Notes: a model not told the origin generated them from the sequence alone. Numbered from the stretch's first letter, positions 27,996 to 36,993 are shown. The stretch is DNA of 64,000 nt from Pandoraea iniqua (GCF_902459685.1 NZ_CABPSF010000001.1:186001-250000); one strand, 5' to 3'. Program-made: numbers and translations.

Positions 27996-29126
27996 ATGAA
28001 GACCACGATTCTGGCCCGTCTGGGCCTTGCCGGCGCCTGCGCCGCGATGGCCCTTGCCGCAACCTCGGCACATGCGCAAAGCAACGTCACCATCTATGGC
28101 CTGATTTCGGGCGGCGTGGGGTACGTGAGCAATCAGGGTGGCAACAAGACGTGGCAGGCGCTCTCGGGTACGAACCAGAACCCGCGCTGGGGTTTCCGTG
28201 GGTCTGAGGACCTCGGTGGCGGCACCAAGGCGATCTTCACGCTCGAAGCCGGCTTCAGCATCGTGAATGGCACGGCCGCCCAGAACGGCCGCGCCTTCGG
28301 CCGCCAGTCGTTCGTCGGCCTGTCGGACAACAAGTGGGGCACGCTGACGCTCGGCCGCCAGTACGACACCATTCACGATTACGTCGGCCCGATCATCATT
28401 TCGAGCAACGGCGTGAACATCGGCGACAACGACAACGGCTACAACGATATCCGTATGCAGAACTCGGTGAAGTGGGTGAGCCCGACGGTGGGCGGCTTCC
28501 ACGGCACAGCGCAATACGGCTTCTCGAACTCGGCCACGGGCTTCCGCAACAACAACGCCTACAGCTTCGGGCTGGGCTACAAGTACGCCGACTTCGACTG
28601 GAACGCCGCGTACGCGCAGTACAACAACCCGTTCAGCGGCACGAACAACGACGGCGCCATCGCCAACGACTACGCCAGCCCGCTGCTGATCTTCTCGAAG
28701 AGCGCCGTGCACCCGACGGTGTACGCGAGCCAACAGCGCATCTTCGCCACGGGCGGCTTCTACCACTGGGGCCCGGCGTTGATCGGTGCGATGTTCTCCG
28801 ACGTGCGCTACACGTATCTCGACGCGTCGCATCTGCACTTGCAGAACTACAACCTGACGCTGAACTACAACGTCACGCCGGCCCTCGTGCTGGGTGCTGC
28901 GTACGGTTTCACGACGGGCAACTACGATGTGATCAACACGCGCCCGCAATGGCATCAGGTGAACCTGCAAGCCGATTACTGGCTGTCTAAGCGCACTGAC
29001 GTGGCGCTCACGCTCAACGCGCAGCAGGCGGCCGGCGACGCGCAGAATGCGCAGCTGTTCGGCTACGCAGCATCGAGCACCAAGCGTCAGCTGGCCGTCA
29101 CGCTGGGCATGCGCCACACGTTCTGA
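27996..29126 (+). CDS. Gram-negative porin, purine cluster
   Basis: A 376-residue outer-membrane porin. The signal peptide ends at SAHA, followed by QSNVTIYGLISGGVGYV; the family motif RWGFRGSEDLGGGTKAIFTL and the terminal Phe (GMRHTF) are present. It lies 55 bases before the nucleoside hydrolase gene in the same direction and probably shares its transcript, which suggests uptake of nucleosides across the outer membrane. An AT-rich upstream region with a 19-base palindrome is likely its control site. Confidence 0.92.
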   Translation: MKTTILARLGLAGACAAMALAATSAHAQSNVTIYGLISGGVGYVSNQGGNKTWQALSGTNQNPRWGFRGSEDLGGGTKAIFTLEAGFSIVNGTAAQNGRAFGRQSFVGLSDNKWGTLTLGRQYDTIHDYVGPIIISSNGVNIGDNDNGYNDIRMQNSVKWVSPTVGGFHGTAQYGFSNSATGFRNNNAYSFGLGYKYADFDWNAAYAQYNNPFSGTNNDGAIANDYASPLLIFSKSAVHPTVYASQQRIFATGGFYHWGPALIGAMFSDVRYTYLDASHLHLQNYNLTLNYNVTPALVLGAAYGFTTGNYDVINTRPQWHQVNLQADYWLSKRTDVALTLNAQQAAGDAQNAQLFGYAASSTKRQLAVTLGMRHTF

Positions 29127-29181
29127 TCGACCGACGCGGCCTCACGACTTCGCCTTTCACGTTATTTTCAGATTCGACGAC

Positions 29182-30294
29182 ATGGCAGACATCAACGATA
29201 CAAGCGCGGCCCCGCAACGCAATCGCCGCACTTTCCTGCGCACGTCGCTCGCCGCCTCGCTGGCGACGCTGGGCGCGACCGGTGCCGGTAACGCGCTGGC
29301 CGAACTGACGTCGACCGAAGGCGCGTCGCGCCTCGCAGCCGACGCTACGCCGCGCCGCACGGTCATCATCGATTGCGACCCGGGTCAGGACGACGCGATT
29401 GCCATCTTGTTTGCACTGGGTGCCAGCGATCAGATCGACCTGAAAGCGCTCACGACGGTGGGCGGCAACGTCCCGCTGGAACTGACCGAGCGCAACGCGC
29501 GCATCGTGCGCGACTGGGCGGGCAAGACGAACTCGCTGCCGGTGTACGCCGGCTGCCCGAAGCCGCTCATGCGCGATCTGATTACGGCCGCCAACGTGCA
29601 TGGCCGCACTGGCCTCGACGGTGTGACGCTGCATGAGCCGCGCGCGCCGCTCGCCCCGCAACACGCTGTGACGTACCTGATCGACACGCTGCGCGCGGCC
29701 AAGCCGGGCAGCGTGACGCTGGTGGCGATTGGTCCGCTCACCAACGTGGCCACCGCGTTGACCGCTGCGCCGGACGGTGCAAAGGCCCTGCGCGAAATCG
29801 TCGTGATGGGCGGCGCGTGGTTCGAGCGCGGCAATATCACGCCGTCGGCCGAGTTCAACATCTTTGTCGATCCGGAAGCCGCGAGCATCGTGCTGAACGC
29901 CGGTGTGCCGATTACGGTGATGCCGCGCGACGTGTGCGTGAAGGCACCGATCACCCCGGCGCGTGTGGCACCGTTCCGCGCGCTGAAGAACCGTTGCGGC
30001 CCGATCGTGGCGGACATTCTCGCCGCGGAAGTGGCCTATCAGAAGGGCCGTCGCGGTGTGGAGTCGGCACCGATGTACGACCCCTGCACGATTGGTTACC
30101 TGATCGATCCGACGATGTTCGGCGGGCGTCGTGTGAATGTCGCCGTCGAGACGACGGGTCAACTCACGCTGGGCGAGACCGTGGTGGACTGGACCGGGCG
30201 CACCAAGCGCGCCGTGAACGCCACGTGGATCACCGACGTGGATGACGACCGTTTCTACGAGACGTTGCTGGCGCGTATTGCGCGCCTGCCGTAA
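29182..30294 (+). CDS. Tat-exported nucleoside hydrolase
   Basis: A 370-residue inosine-uridine preferring nucleoside hydrolase that splits ribonucleosides into base and ribose. The calcium-binding motif DCDPGQDDA follows the leader, and PSAEFNIFVDPEAA is the typical central motif. I chose ATG 29182; the leader NRRTFLRTSLAASLATLGA carries twin arginines, so Tat export to the periplasm is likely. This fits a scheme in which nucleosides entering through the upstream porin are cleaved in the periplasm and the free base is taken up by the NCS2 permease encoded nearby. Confidence 0.92.
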   Translation: MADINDTSAAPQRNRRTFLRTSLAASLATLGATGAGNALAELTSTEGASRLAADATPRRTVIIDCDPGQDDAIAILFALGASDQIDLKALTTVGGNVPLELTERNARIVRDWAGKTNSLPVYAGCPKPLMRDLITAANVHGRTGLDGVTLHEPRAPLAPQHAVTYLIDTLRAAKPGSVTLVAIGPLTNVATALTAAPDGAKALREIVVMGGAWFERGNITPSAEFNIFVDPEAASIVLNAGVPITVMPRDVCVKAPITPARVAPFRALKNRCGPIVADILAAEVAYQKGRRGVESAPMYDPCTIGYLIDPTMFGGRRVNVAVETTGQLTLGETVVDWTGRTKRAVNATWITDVDDDRFYETLLARIARLP

Positions 30295-30313
30295 CGATTC
30301 AGAAAGAAGATGC

Positions 30314-30351
30314 AACGCGGTGCCCCAGCAAAGACAAGGGCACCGCGTTTT
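30314..30351 (+). terminator. Terminator after nucleoside hydrolase
   Basis: Twelve-bp stem AACGCGGTGCCC / GGGCACCGCGTT with a 12-base loop and a short T run. It lies between convergent genes and may also slow transcripts from the LysR side. Confidence 0.8.
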
Positions 30352-30363
30352 CGCATGTTGTGA

Positions 30364-31422
30364 TTACGTCGCGAGATGTTTTGCGATCCAGTCGCGACAG
30401 GCGCTGACCTGCGGGCCGCGCTCCTTGCCGTCGAGCGACATTAGCGCGACGGTACGCGTGACGCGCGGTGCGGTGACGTCGAGCGCAACGAGTTCCGGGT
30501 CATGCAGGTGCAGCGTGTAGAGCTTGGGCAGGATGGCCAGCGCGAGACCGCTGCGCACGAGCGCGTAGAGCGGCTCGGTGTACTCCATGCGGTATTTCGG
30601 CTCCAGACGTAGATTGTGAGAGCCGCCCGTGCGACGCAGCGAATCGCTGACGTTGCCGCGCACGAAGACGGCGAGGTCGCGCTCGGTGAGCTGTGCCCAC
30701 GTGGCCGACGCCGCCTTTGCCAGCGGATCGTCGTGGCGCGCGACGAGCACGATTTCATCGTCGAACAGGTCGTCGCAGCGAAAGCCTTCGGCGCTGGCCG
30801 CTTCGTCGTCTTCATCGCGAATGCCGACGCCGAGGTCGATTTCGCCACGGGCAAGCGCAGCGACCAGTTCGCTGTTCGGCAGATCGCTCAGGGCGAAGCG
30901 AACGCCCGGGTGCGCTTCGCGCAGGCTGCCGAGCACGGGCAGCAAGCGGGCGGCCACCGACGGGATGAAGCCGATACGCACCGTCTGCGCTTGCAGCGTG
31001 AAGGTGCTGGTCATGTCGTCGAAGGTGCCCCGCGCGGCGTTGAGCAGGCGCTCGGCAAGCGGCAGGATGGTCGTGCCGGCCTCGGTCAGTGTCAGCCGGT
31101 GTGCGGAGCGCTCGAACAACCGGCCGCCCAGCAGAAACTCGATTTGCCGGATCGCGGCGGTCAGTGCTGGTTGGGTGACGGAGAGCGCCTGCGCCGCCTG
31201 CGTGAAGCTGCGCGAGTGCGCCAGCGCAACAAAGTACTGCACTTGCCGCAACGTGAGCGCAGGCAGAGGCGGCACGGTGGCTGGGGTGGCCGTGGCGGTC
31301 GCGGTGGCCTTGGTTGTCGCCGGCGCTTGCTTCTTCGCTAGCGGCGGCGTGGCGGTGGCGGGCGCGGTTTTGGCGGCGGCCGATTGACCGGTACGGCGCG
31401 ATGAATTCGGGGGTGTCGCCAT
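30364..31422 (-). CDS. LysR family regulator of the purine cluster
   Basis: A 352-residue LysR-type regulator. The winged helix (VQYFVALAHSRSFTQAAQALSVTQPALTAAI, residues about 60-90) and the substrate-binding fold are normal. Unusually, about 50 Ala/Thr/Pro-rich residues precede the DNA-binding domain. The ATG at 31422 has a good site (CAGGAGCG), so the extension is probably real. It is divergent from the purine permease gene and convergent with the hydrolase gene, so it very likely controls both, with a purine or nucleoside as effector. Confidence 0.85.
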   Translation of the reverse strand: MATPPNSSRRTGQSAAAKTAPATATPPLAKKQAPATTKATATATATPATVPPLPALTLRQVQYFVALAHSRSFTQAAQALSVTQPALTAAIRQIEFLLGGRLFERSAHRLTLTEAGTTILPLAERLLNAARGTFDDMTSTFTLQAQTVRIGFIPSVAARLLPVLGSLREAHPGVRFALSDLPNSELVAALARGEIDLGVGIRDEDDEAASAEGFRCDDLFDDEIVLVARHDDPLAKAASATWAQLTERDLAVFVRGNVSDSLRRTGGSHNLRLEPKYRMEYTEPLYALVRSGLALAILPKLYTLHLHDPELVALDVTAPRVTRTVALMSLDGKERGPQVSACRDWIAKHLAT

Positions 31423-31449
31423 GGCGCGCTCCTGCGTTTGCGAAGAATA

Positions 31450-31467
31450 GATTCGAATTATCGAATC
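31450..31467. promoter_or_regulatory. Inverted repeat between LysR and permease genes
   Basis: GATTCG-AATTAT-CGAATC, 6-bp arms in an AT-rich divergent promoter region; a likely LysR-type site. It shares TCGATAA (minus strand) with the palindrome in front of the porin. Confidence 0.55.
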
Positions 31468-31541
31468 ATAAGTAATTTGATTTTTTATTTATAGTCGCTT
31501 GGCCGTAAAGTGCCACGCAAAGACCCAACTATTCTTGGCAT

Positions 31542-32933
31542 ATGCATACCTCTCCTACTGAGCGCGACGTTAATGTTGGCAGCAGCGGCGGCACCAGCGG
31601 CGGCACGGCAAGCGCACCGCGCGGCTGGTTCGAGCGGCGTTTCGCCATCGCCGAGCGCGGCTCGTCCGTGCGCACCGAAGTGCTGGCCGGCATCACGACG
31701 TTTCTCGCCGCCGCCTACCTGATGGTGGTGATTCCCTCGCTGCTCGCCACCGGCGGGATGGATCGCGGCGCCGCCACCACGGCGGTCATGCTTGTGTTCG
31801 TGCTGTTCTCGGTGCTGATGGGCTTCTACGCGAACCTGCCGTTCGTGGTCGGCCCGGGCATCGGCGGCTCGGTGATCGTGGGCGTGACGCTGGCCGCGAC
31901 GGAGCATGTGGCGTGGCAAACGGGTATCGCCATCGCGTTCCTCTCGGGCGTGTTGTTCCTGCTGCTGACCGTGCTCGGCGCGCGCAGCGTGGTCGCACGA
32001 TTGATCCCGACGGCCATCAAGCTGGGGCTCGGCGCTTCCATCGGCTTGTTCATCGCGGTGCTGGGCGTGCGCAATGCCGGCATGGTCGTGGCCAACGCCA
32101 AGACCAACGCCTTTGCACTGGGCGACTTCAGCAAGCCGGGCACGATCGTGGCCTTGGTCGGGCTGGGCGCGGCCATTTTGCTGCAAGGGCGCAAGGTGCC
32201 GGGCGCGATTCTCTGGTCGATCCTGCTGGCGGCGCTCGCGGGTGTGCCGCTGGGCGTGACCAAGATCCCCGAGTCGTTCATTTCGCTGCCGCACAGCATC
32301 GCGCCGGTGGCGTTCCAACTGGATCTGCACAGTGCGTTGACCGTGGCGGCGCTGCCGTATCTGTTCGCGTTCTTCGCAGCCGAATTCTTCTCCACGCTGG
32401 GCACCACGCTGGCGGTGGGTGGCAAGGCAGGTCTGCTCGACGAGCACGGCAACATGGCCAACATCAATCGTCCGTTTCTGGTCGATTCGATTGCCGCTAC
32501 GGGCGGCGCGCTGCTGGGCATTCCCGCGCTGACGGCGCTGGTCGAATCGGCGGCAGGCGTGGAAGCGGGTGGCCGCACGGGCCTGACGTCGATTGCCGCC
32601 GCGTTCATGTTTGCGCTGGTGTGCTTCTTCGTGCCGGTGGCATTGGCCATTCCGAAGGAAGCCACGGCGCCTGCGCTGATCCTGATCGGTCTGTCGATGT
32701 TCAGCACGATTCGTCATGTGCCGTTCGACGACTTCAGCGACGCGTTCCCGGTGCTTGCCATGGTGCTGCTCACGCTGCTCTCGAACAGCTTCGGCACGGG
32801 TATCGCGGGCGGCTTGCTGTGCTACGTGCTGGTGAAGGTGCTGATGGGGCGCTTCAAGGACCTGCCGTGGGGGCTGTATGTGTTGACACTGCCCCTCGCG
32901 TATTACTTCTGGACGGTGGTGGGGCGTCACTAA
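31542..32933 (+). CDS. NCS2/AzgA family purine permease
   Basis: A 463-residue inner-membrane proton symporter for adenine, guanine or hypoxanthine. The N-terminal segment VRTEVLAGITTFLAAAYLMVV, and later NANP-like GFYANLPFVVGPGIGG and FFAAEFFSTLGTTLAVGGKAG, mark the AzgA (COG2252) branch. About 12-14 membrane spans are visible. The divergent LysR gene and the deaminase gene 76 bases downstream fit a purine uptake and breakdown role. Confidence 0.9.
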   Translation: MHTSPTERDVNVGSSGGTSGGTASAPRGWFERRFAIAERGSSVRTEVLAGITTFLAAAYLMVVIPSLLATGGMDRGAATTAVMLVFVLFSVLMGFYANLPFVVGPGIGGSVIVGVTLAATEHVAWQTGIAIAFLSGVLFLLLTVLGARSVVARLIPTAIKLGLGASIGLFIAVLGVRNAGMVVANAKTNAFALGDFSKPGTIVALVGLGAAILLQGRKVPGAILWSILLAALAGVPLGVTKIPESFISLPHSIAPVAFQLDLHSALTVAALPYLFAFFAAEFFSTLGTTLAVGGKAGLLDEHGNMANINRPFLVDSIAATGGALLGIPALTALVESAAGVEAGGRTGLTSIAAAFMFALVCFFVPVALAIPKEATAPALILIGLSMFSTIRHVPFDDFSDAFPVLAMVLLTLLSNSFGTGIAGGLLCYVLVKVLMGRFKDLPWGLYVLTLPLAYYFWTVVGRH

Positions 32934-33009
32934 GCGACGCGGCATCCACTGAGCAACATCGGCCCGTCCGCCACGGGCGGGCCTCACGAATTCAATAAGA
33001 CTGAGCGTT

Positions 33010-34128
33010 ATGACAGAGACACCGGGCCACGTGCCCGCCGCACGCACCGGCGTGCAGATTCAGGAGGCGCATCGCACGTTTTTCCACGCGATGCCGAAGG
33101 TCGAACTGCACTGCCATTTGCTGGGTGCCGTGCGTCACGACACGTTCGTCGCATTGGCCGAGAAGTCGAACGCACCGCTCGCGCGCGACGAGATCGATGG
33201 GTTCTACACCCGTGGCGAGAAGCCCGTGGGCGTGCTGCGTGTGCTGCGCGCGCTCGACGAGTATTTGCTGACCACGCCGGACGATCTGCATCGCATTGCC
33301 TACGAATATCTGGCCGATGCCGCCGCGCACAACGTGCGTTACAGCGAGTTCTTCTGGAACCCGACGGGCACCGTGCGCACGTCGGGCATTCCGTATGTCG
33401 ATGCGCAAGACGCCCTGGTCGCTGCGATTCGTGACGCCGAGCGCGACCACGGCATCGTTGGGCGTCTGATCCCGAGCATCGACCGCGAGGCCGATCCACG
33501 CGAAGCCGTCGAGATGGTCGAGTGGATGCGTGCGCATCGCGCCGATGAGGTGATCGGTATCGGTATCGACTATCGGGAAAATGACCGCCCGCCGGAATTC
33601 TTCTGGAAGGCGTATCGCAACGCGCGTCTGGCGGGCTTCAAGACGACCGCGCATGCGGGCGAATTCGGCACGCCGTGGACGAACGTGGAGACGGCCGTCG
33701 AGTTGCTCAAGTGCGATCGCATCGATCACGGCTACACCATCGTCGACGCACCGGACTTCGCGCACGAATGCGCCGAGCGCGGCATCGTGTTCACGGTGGT
33801 GCCGACCAACTCGTATTACCTGCGCACGCTGACGCCGGAGCGCTGGGCGGAAGATCACCCGATTCGCCGCATGCCGGGGTTGGGTTTGAAGATTCACCCG
33901 AACACCGACGATCCGACGCTGCACAAGGTCAACCCGGCGCAGGCGTGGGAGTTGATGTTCAGCCATCTGGGCTTCTCGCTCGACGATTTGCAGACGTTCA
34001 TGCAGAACGGTCTCGACGGCGCGTGGATCGACGACAGCACGCGTCGCGCATGGCGCCGCACGTTCGCCGTGGAGTTCGATACGGCGCGCCGTGCGCTGGA
34101 GGCGTCGTTGCAGGTGCCCGGCGCCTGA
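33010..34128 (+). CDS. Adenosine/adenine deaminase family enzyme
   Basis: A 372-residue zinc hydrolase. Zinc ligands His-x-His in KVELHCHLLGA, the catalytic Glu in HAGEFGTPW, His in DRIDHGYTI and Asp-Asp in NTDDPTLHK follow the adenosine deaminase order. Members deaminate adenosine, adenine or related N6-modified purines; the substrate cannot be fixed by eye, but with a free-base permease upstream, an adenine-type base is plausible. It lies 76 bases after the permease and before a strong terminator, ending the purine module. Confidence 0.88.
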   Translation: MTETPGHVPAARTGVQIQEAHRTFFHAMPKVELHCHLLGAVRHDTFVALAEKSNAPLARDEIDGFYTRGEKPVGVLRVLRALDEYLLTTPDDLHRIAYEYLADAAAHNVRYSEFFWNPTGTVRTSGIPYVDAQDALVAAIRDAERDHGIVGRLIPSIDREADPREAVEMVEWMRAHRADEVIGIGIDYRENDRPPEFFWKAYRNARLAGFKTTAHAGEFGTPWTNVETAVELLKCDRIDHGYTIVDAPDFAHECAERGIVFTVVPTNSYYLRTLTPERWAEDHPIRRMPGLGLKIHPNTDDPTLHKVNPAQAWELMFSHLGFSLDDLQTFMQNGLDGAWIDDSTRRAWRRTFAVEFDTARRALEASLQVPGA

Positions 34129-34160
34129 GTCACCGCTTTTCCTTGGTCTCACCCGACCTT

Positions 34161-34186
34161 ATGCCGCCTTCGGGCGGTATTTTTTT
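34161..34186 (+). terminator. Terminator of the purine permease/deaminase unit
   Basis: ATGCCGCC-TTCG-GGCGGTAT followed by six Ts, with a stable TTCG tetraloop. Confidence 0.9.
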
Positions 34187-34189
34187 GCC

Positions 34190-34226
34190 CAACAAAAAAG
34201 CCGCCGCGTCTGCACGCTGGCGGCTT
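34190..34226 (-). terminator. Terminator of the first DUF4148 gene
   Basis: On the minus strand the stem AAGCCGCC / GGCGGCTT is followed by TTTTTTGTTGG, 46 bases after the DUF4148 stop; it faces the deaminase terminator. Confidence 0.85.
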
Positions 34227-34271
34227 CGCATCGCTTGGGGACGATGCGCGGGCAACGATCCAACCGGTGAA

Positions 34272-34589
34272 TTACGAGTGGTTGTCCGGGTCGACCAGAT
34301 TGCGGTCGTTCAACTGGGCGCGCACGTCGGCACGCGTGATACCGCTGGCCGGGGCTGCCTTGTCTTCCTGAAGCTGTGCCGTCAACGGCGTGCCGGTTTC
34401 CACTTGATTGAGCTGGCCGTCGGCGCGGGCTTGGGCAATTTCGCTACGCACTTCAGCGCGTGACACATCGCTTTGGCTGGCGAGTTGTTGCGTGTCGCCG
34501 ATCGAATTGTCGTAACGAGCGTCGGCGAAAGCAGAGGCCGACACGAATGCGGTAGCAGCAACAACAGCAGCAAGGATACGGGTGTTCAT
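34272..34589 (-). CDS. DUF4148 family small secreted protein
   Basis: A 105-residue periplasmic or secreted protein. The ATG at 34589 follows CAGGAG and begins a signal peptide (MNTRILAAVVAATAFVSASAFA-DA). The mature part has two DUF4148-type repeats, SRAEVRSEIAQARADGQL and TRADVRAQLNDRNL. This family is frequent in Burkholderiales and has no known function. A second member lies at 48720-49022 in this window. Confidence 0.85.
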   Translation of the reverse strand: MNTRILAAVVAATAFVSASAFADARYDNSIGDTQQLASQSDVSRAEVRSEIAQARADGQLNQVETGTPLTAQLQEDKAAPASGITRADVRAQLNDRNLVDPDNHS

Positions 34590-35002
34590 GGTGATACTCC
34601 TGTCAATTGATTGTGTTCTTTCGTGTTCAGCTAGCGTTCGGGGCATTTCCGCAGTTTTGCTGCGCTGCGATGTCCGTCGCGTTGGCATGAGTTGAATCTT
34701 AGGGATAACCCGTGGTTTTTTCGCAACTGAGCGTCTACAAAACACAACCAATCGTCTGATTCGAAAAATCTATTGAAAATCAACGCTCTGGAGCCGATAT
34801 AAGGGGTATATGGCTGCGCGCTGACCGGGTTTGGGCGGGGATTTGGCGGGAAATGTCGCTTTGCGCAACAACCTGTCTCATGCAATGGGGTTTATTGCTA
34901 CGCGTGTCAGCAGTAGAGTAACAATCATGAAGTCTGGCCGACGTCGTGGTTCGCAAGGTGCGCCGCACCGCGGACGATGTTGGCCCGTACAGGAGCATAA
35001 AA
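34590..35002. other. Intergenic region upstream of DUF4148 gene
   Basis: 413 bases. An AT-rich part near 34730-34800 is a likely promoter zone for the minus-strand DUF4148 gene. Open frames here have no ribosome site or protein-like composition, and nothing else was recognised. Confidence 0.5.
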
Positions 35003-35128
35003 ATGGCTGCCCTCGGTTCTTTCCTCTTGCTGGCGAGTGCTTCGTTGCTCACCGCCGTGTATTTGCGCAGCCGTCAGGAACGTGCCAACCGCTCGCGTCG
35101 TCAGCCAGTGCGTATTACGCGTCGTTGA
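35003..35128 (+). CDS. Small single-span membrane protein (41 residues)
   Basis: A short frame with ATG at 35003 preceded by ACAGGAGCATAAAA, a good ribosome site at normal distance. The product has one hydrophobic helix (GSFLLLASASLLTAVYL) and then a strongly basic tail (RSRQERANRSRRQ), a pattern typical of small inner-membrane proteins with the tail in the cytoplasm. No family is recognised. It could be an unannotated small protein; expression is unproven. Confidence 0.5.
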   Translation: MAALGSFLLLASASLLTAVYLRSRQERANRSRRQPVRITRR

Positions 35129-35443
35129 TTGGCGGGTGTTGGCGTGATGCCGATCGCCGCGCAGTGACAACGCTGCGCTGGCGTAGATGGGTGTAACCGG
35201 TTGATCTGAAGCTTTGAATTTGCGCGAGCCTCGCCTCGCGCGGGGTTCGTGCAACGTGAGCCCGCTGCGATGTTCGCCATGATTCGGTATGCGCGATCAA
35301 TCGCCTCAAACATCCCCCGATTATTTCATTTTCAGCAATGCGTCCTTCTCCGGGACCGCGTTTTTCTCATGCGTGCGCGAGCGTAGATTGGCGGCAATGG
35401 TGGCGCCCGTCGTGGACGTCGCTTCCGACAGGAGAAACGGAAA
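35129..35443. other. Intergenic region with GC-rich hairpin
   Basis: 315 bases without a supported gene. A hairpin GCGCGAG/CTCGCGC with loop CCTCGC sits at 35222-35241 but lacks a T run. The last 50 bases form the leader of the Gln-rich protein gene. Confidence 0.5.
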
Positions 35444-35692
35444 ATGAAACACGCTCTGATCGCTTCGGCCTTTGCTGCCGCCCTGCTGACCGTTGGCGCT
35501 GCCCAAGCTGCCGAAAACACGCAACCGGCATCGCAGCAGCAACAGGCGCAATCGCAAACGCAAGCTCAGGTGCAGGTGCAGCAACAAGCCCAGCCGGGTC
35601 CTGTTGCTGCCCAACAAGCCACGACCGTGGCACCGGTGTATGAAGTGCCGGGTCGCGTGAACCGCGCCGGTTCGATCTACTTCGGTCAGTAA
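35444..35692 (+). CDS. Small exported glutamine-rich protein
   Basis: An 82-residue protein with a clean signal peptide (MKHALIASAFAAALLTVGAAQA-AE) and a good ribosome site (CAGGAGAAACGG). The mature part is extremely rich in Gln (SQQQQAQSQTQAQVQVQQQAQ) and ends in RAGSIYFGQ. A near-identical ending, SAGSTYFGS, closes the DUF4148 protein at 48720, so the two may share a folding or sorting signal. Function unknown. Its stop overlaps the convergent transporter gene by seven bases. Confidence 0.7.
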   Translation: MKHALIASAFAAALLTVGAAQAAENTQPASQQQQAQSQTQAQVQVQQQAQPGPVAAQQATTVAPVYEVPGRVNRAGSIYFGQ

Positions 35693-36993
35693 GTCTTCTT
35701 CATCGCTGCGGCGCACGCGGCGGAGAGGCACCCGACGGCGACCACATAGACCGCGATCCACCACGGTTTGTGGCCGCCGTATTCGAGCAACGTTGCCGCC
35801 ACCAGCGGTGTGATCGAGCTCGAAACAATCCCCGACACCTGATACACCACCGAGATACCCGTGTAACGCACGCGCGTATCGAACAGCTCGCAGAACATCG
35901 AGGCTTCCGGCCCGTAGACGAAGGCGTACACCACGCCCAGCGGCAAAATCACCGCGAGCGACACCCACCAGATGTTCGACGAGTAGTGCATGACGGCCAG
36001 CGCCGGAATCGACGACAACCCGCACGCCATCGCCCCCCAGCCGAACACGCGACGGCGCCCCACCCGATCGGACAGCTTCGACGCGTAGGGAATCGTCACG
36101 ACAAGCACCAACGCGGCCAGCGTGACGGCCACCAGCACGGGCGTCTTCGGGAAGTGCAGCGTCCCCACCAGATAGGAAATCGCGAACACGGCGTAGACGT
36201 TGAACACGACGCCGTCGATGTAGCGCGCCCCCCAGCCGAGCAGCACGTTGCGGCGGTAGTCGCGGGCGATCTCCTTGAGCGGCACATGGGCCACGTGCTG
36301 GCTGTCTTTGATGCGCGCAAACTCGGGCGTCTCGAGCACCTTCAGTCGGATGAACATGCCCACGGCCACCAGCACGAGACTGAGCATGAAGGCGAGCCGC
36401 CAGCCCCACGACATGAACTGCGCATCGGTCAGCGTCGACGAGAGCAAGGCCACGACACCGGTCGACAGACACAAGCCGACCGCCAGCCCGATCTGCGGGT
36501 AGGCCGCAAACTGGCCGCGCTTGTCGCGCGGGGCGTACTCGAAGGCCATCAGCACCGCGCCGCCCCATTCGCCACCCAGCCCGATGCCTTGCAACAGACG
36601 CAGGAACAGCAGGATCAATGGCGCGGCGATGCCGATGCTTTCGTAGCTCGGCACCAGCCCGACCAGAAAGGTCGATACCCCCATGATGGTGAGCGTGATG
36701 ATGAGCAGTGGCTTGCGCCCGATTTTGTCGCCGAAGTGGCCGAACAGAATGCCGCCGAGCGGGCGGGTGGCGAAGCCCACTGCGTAGACGGTATAGGCCA
36801 GTGCCGTGGCGATGAAGGCATCGCCGCTGGGGAAGAAGAGCTTGTTGAAGACGAGTCCTGTGACGGTGCCGTACAGGAAGAAGTCATACCATTCGACGGT
36901 CGTGCCGATCAGGCTGGCAAGCGCGACCGTACGCACTGCCTTTTCGGCAGAGACGGTATCGCTGTTGCCGATCCCGGTGAGAACCTGTTCCAT
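35686..36993 (-). CDS. MFS transporter, metabolite:H+ symporter (MHS) type
   Basis: A 435-residue, 12-span inner-membrane symporter. GTTVEWYDFFLYGTVTGLVF at the N-terminus, ATRPLGGILFGHFGDKIGRK and LLQGIGLGGEWGGA are hallmark MHS motifs (ProP, ShiA, KgtP relatives that import organic acids or betaines). The ATG at 36993 follows CAGGAGG. It lies downstream of the Fe-alcohol dehydrogenase gene in the same direction, but with a 324-base gap, so co-transcription is uncertain. The substrate is unknown. Confidence 0.88.
   Translation of the reverse strand: MEQVLTGIGNSDTVSAEKAVRTVALASLIGTTVEWYDFFLYGTVTGLVFNKLFFPSGDAFIATALAYTVYAVGFATRPLGGILFGHFGDKIGRKPLLIITLTIMGVSTFLVGLVPSYESIGIAAPLILLFLRLLQGIGLGGEWGGAVLMAFEYAPRDKRGQFAAYPQIGLAVGLCLSTGVVALLSSTLTDAQFMSWGWRLAFMLSLVLVAVGMFIRLKVLETPEFARIKDSQHVAHVPLKEIARDYRRNVLLGWGARYIDGVVFNVYAVFAISYLVGTLHFPKTPVLVAVTLAALVLVVTIPYASKLSDRVGRRRVFGWGAMACGLSSIPALAVMHYSSNIWWVSLAVILPLGVVYAFVYGPEASMFCELFDTRVRYTGISVVYQVSGIVSSSITPLVAATLLEYGGHKPWWIAVYVVAVGCLSAACAAAMKKTY

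Noticed and set aside
31485-33047. 520-residue minus-strand frame
   Set aside because: Shadow of the NCS2 permease gene, with low-complexity His/Arg/Gln composition.
34831-35196. 121-residue plus-strand frame
   Set aside because: Composition is not protein-like and it conflicts with the better supported 41-residue membrane protein frame.
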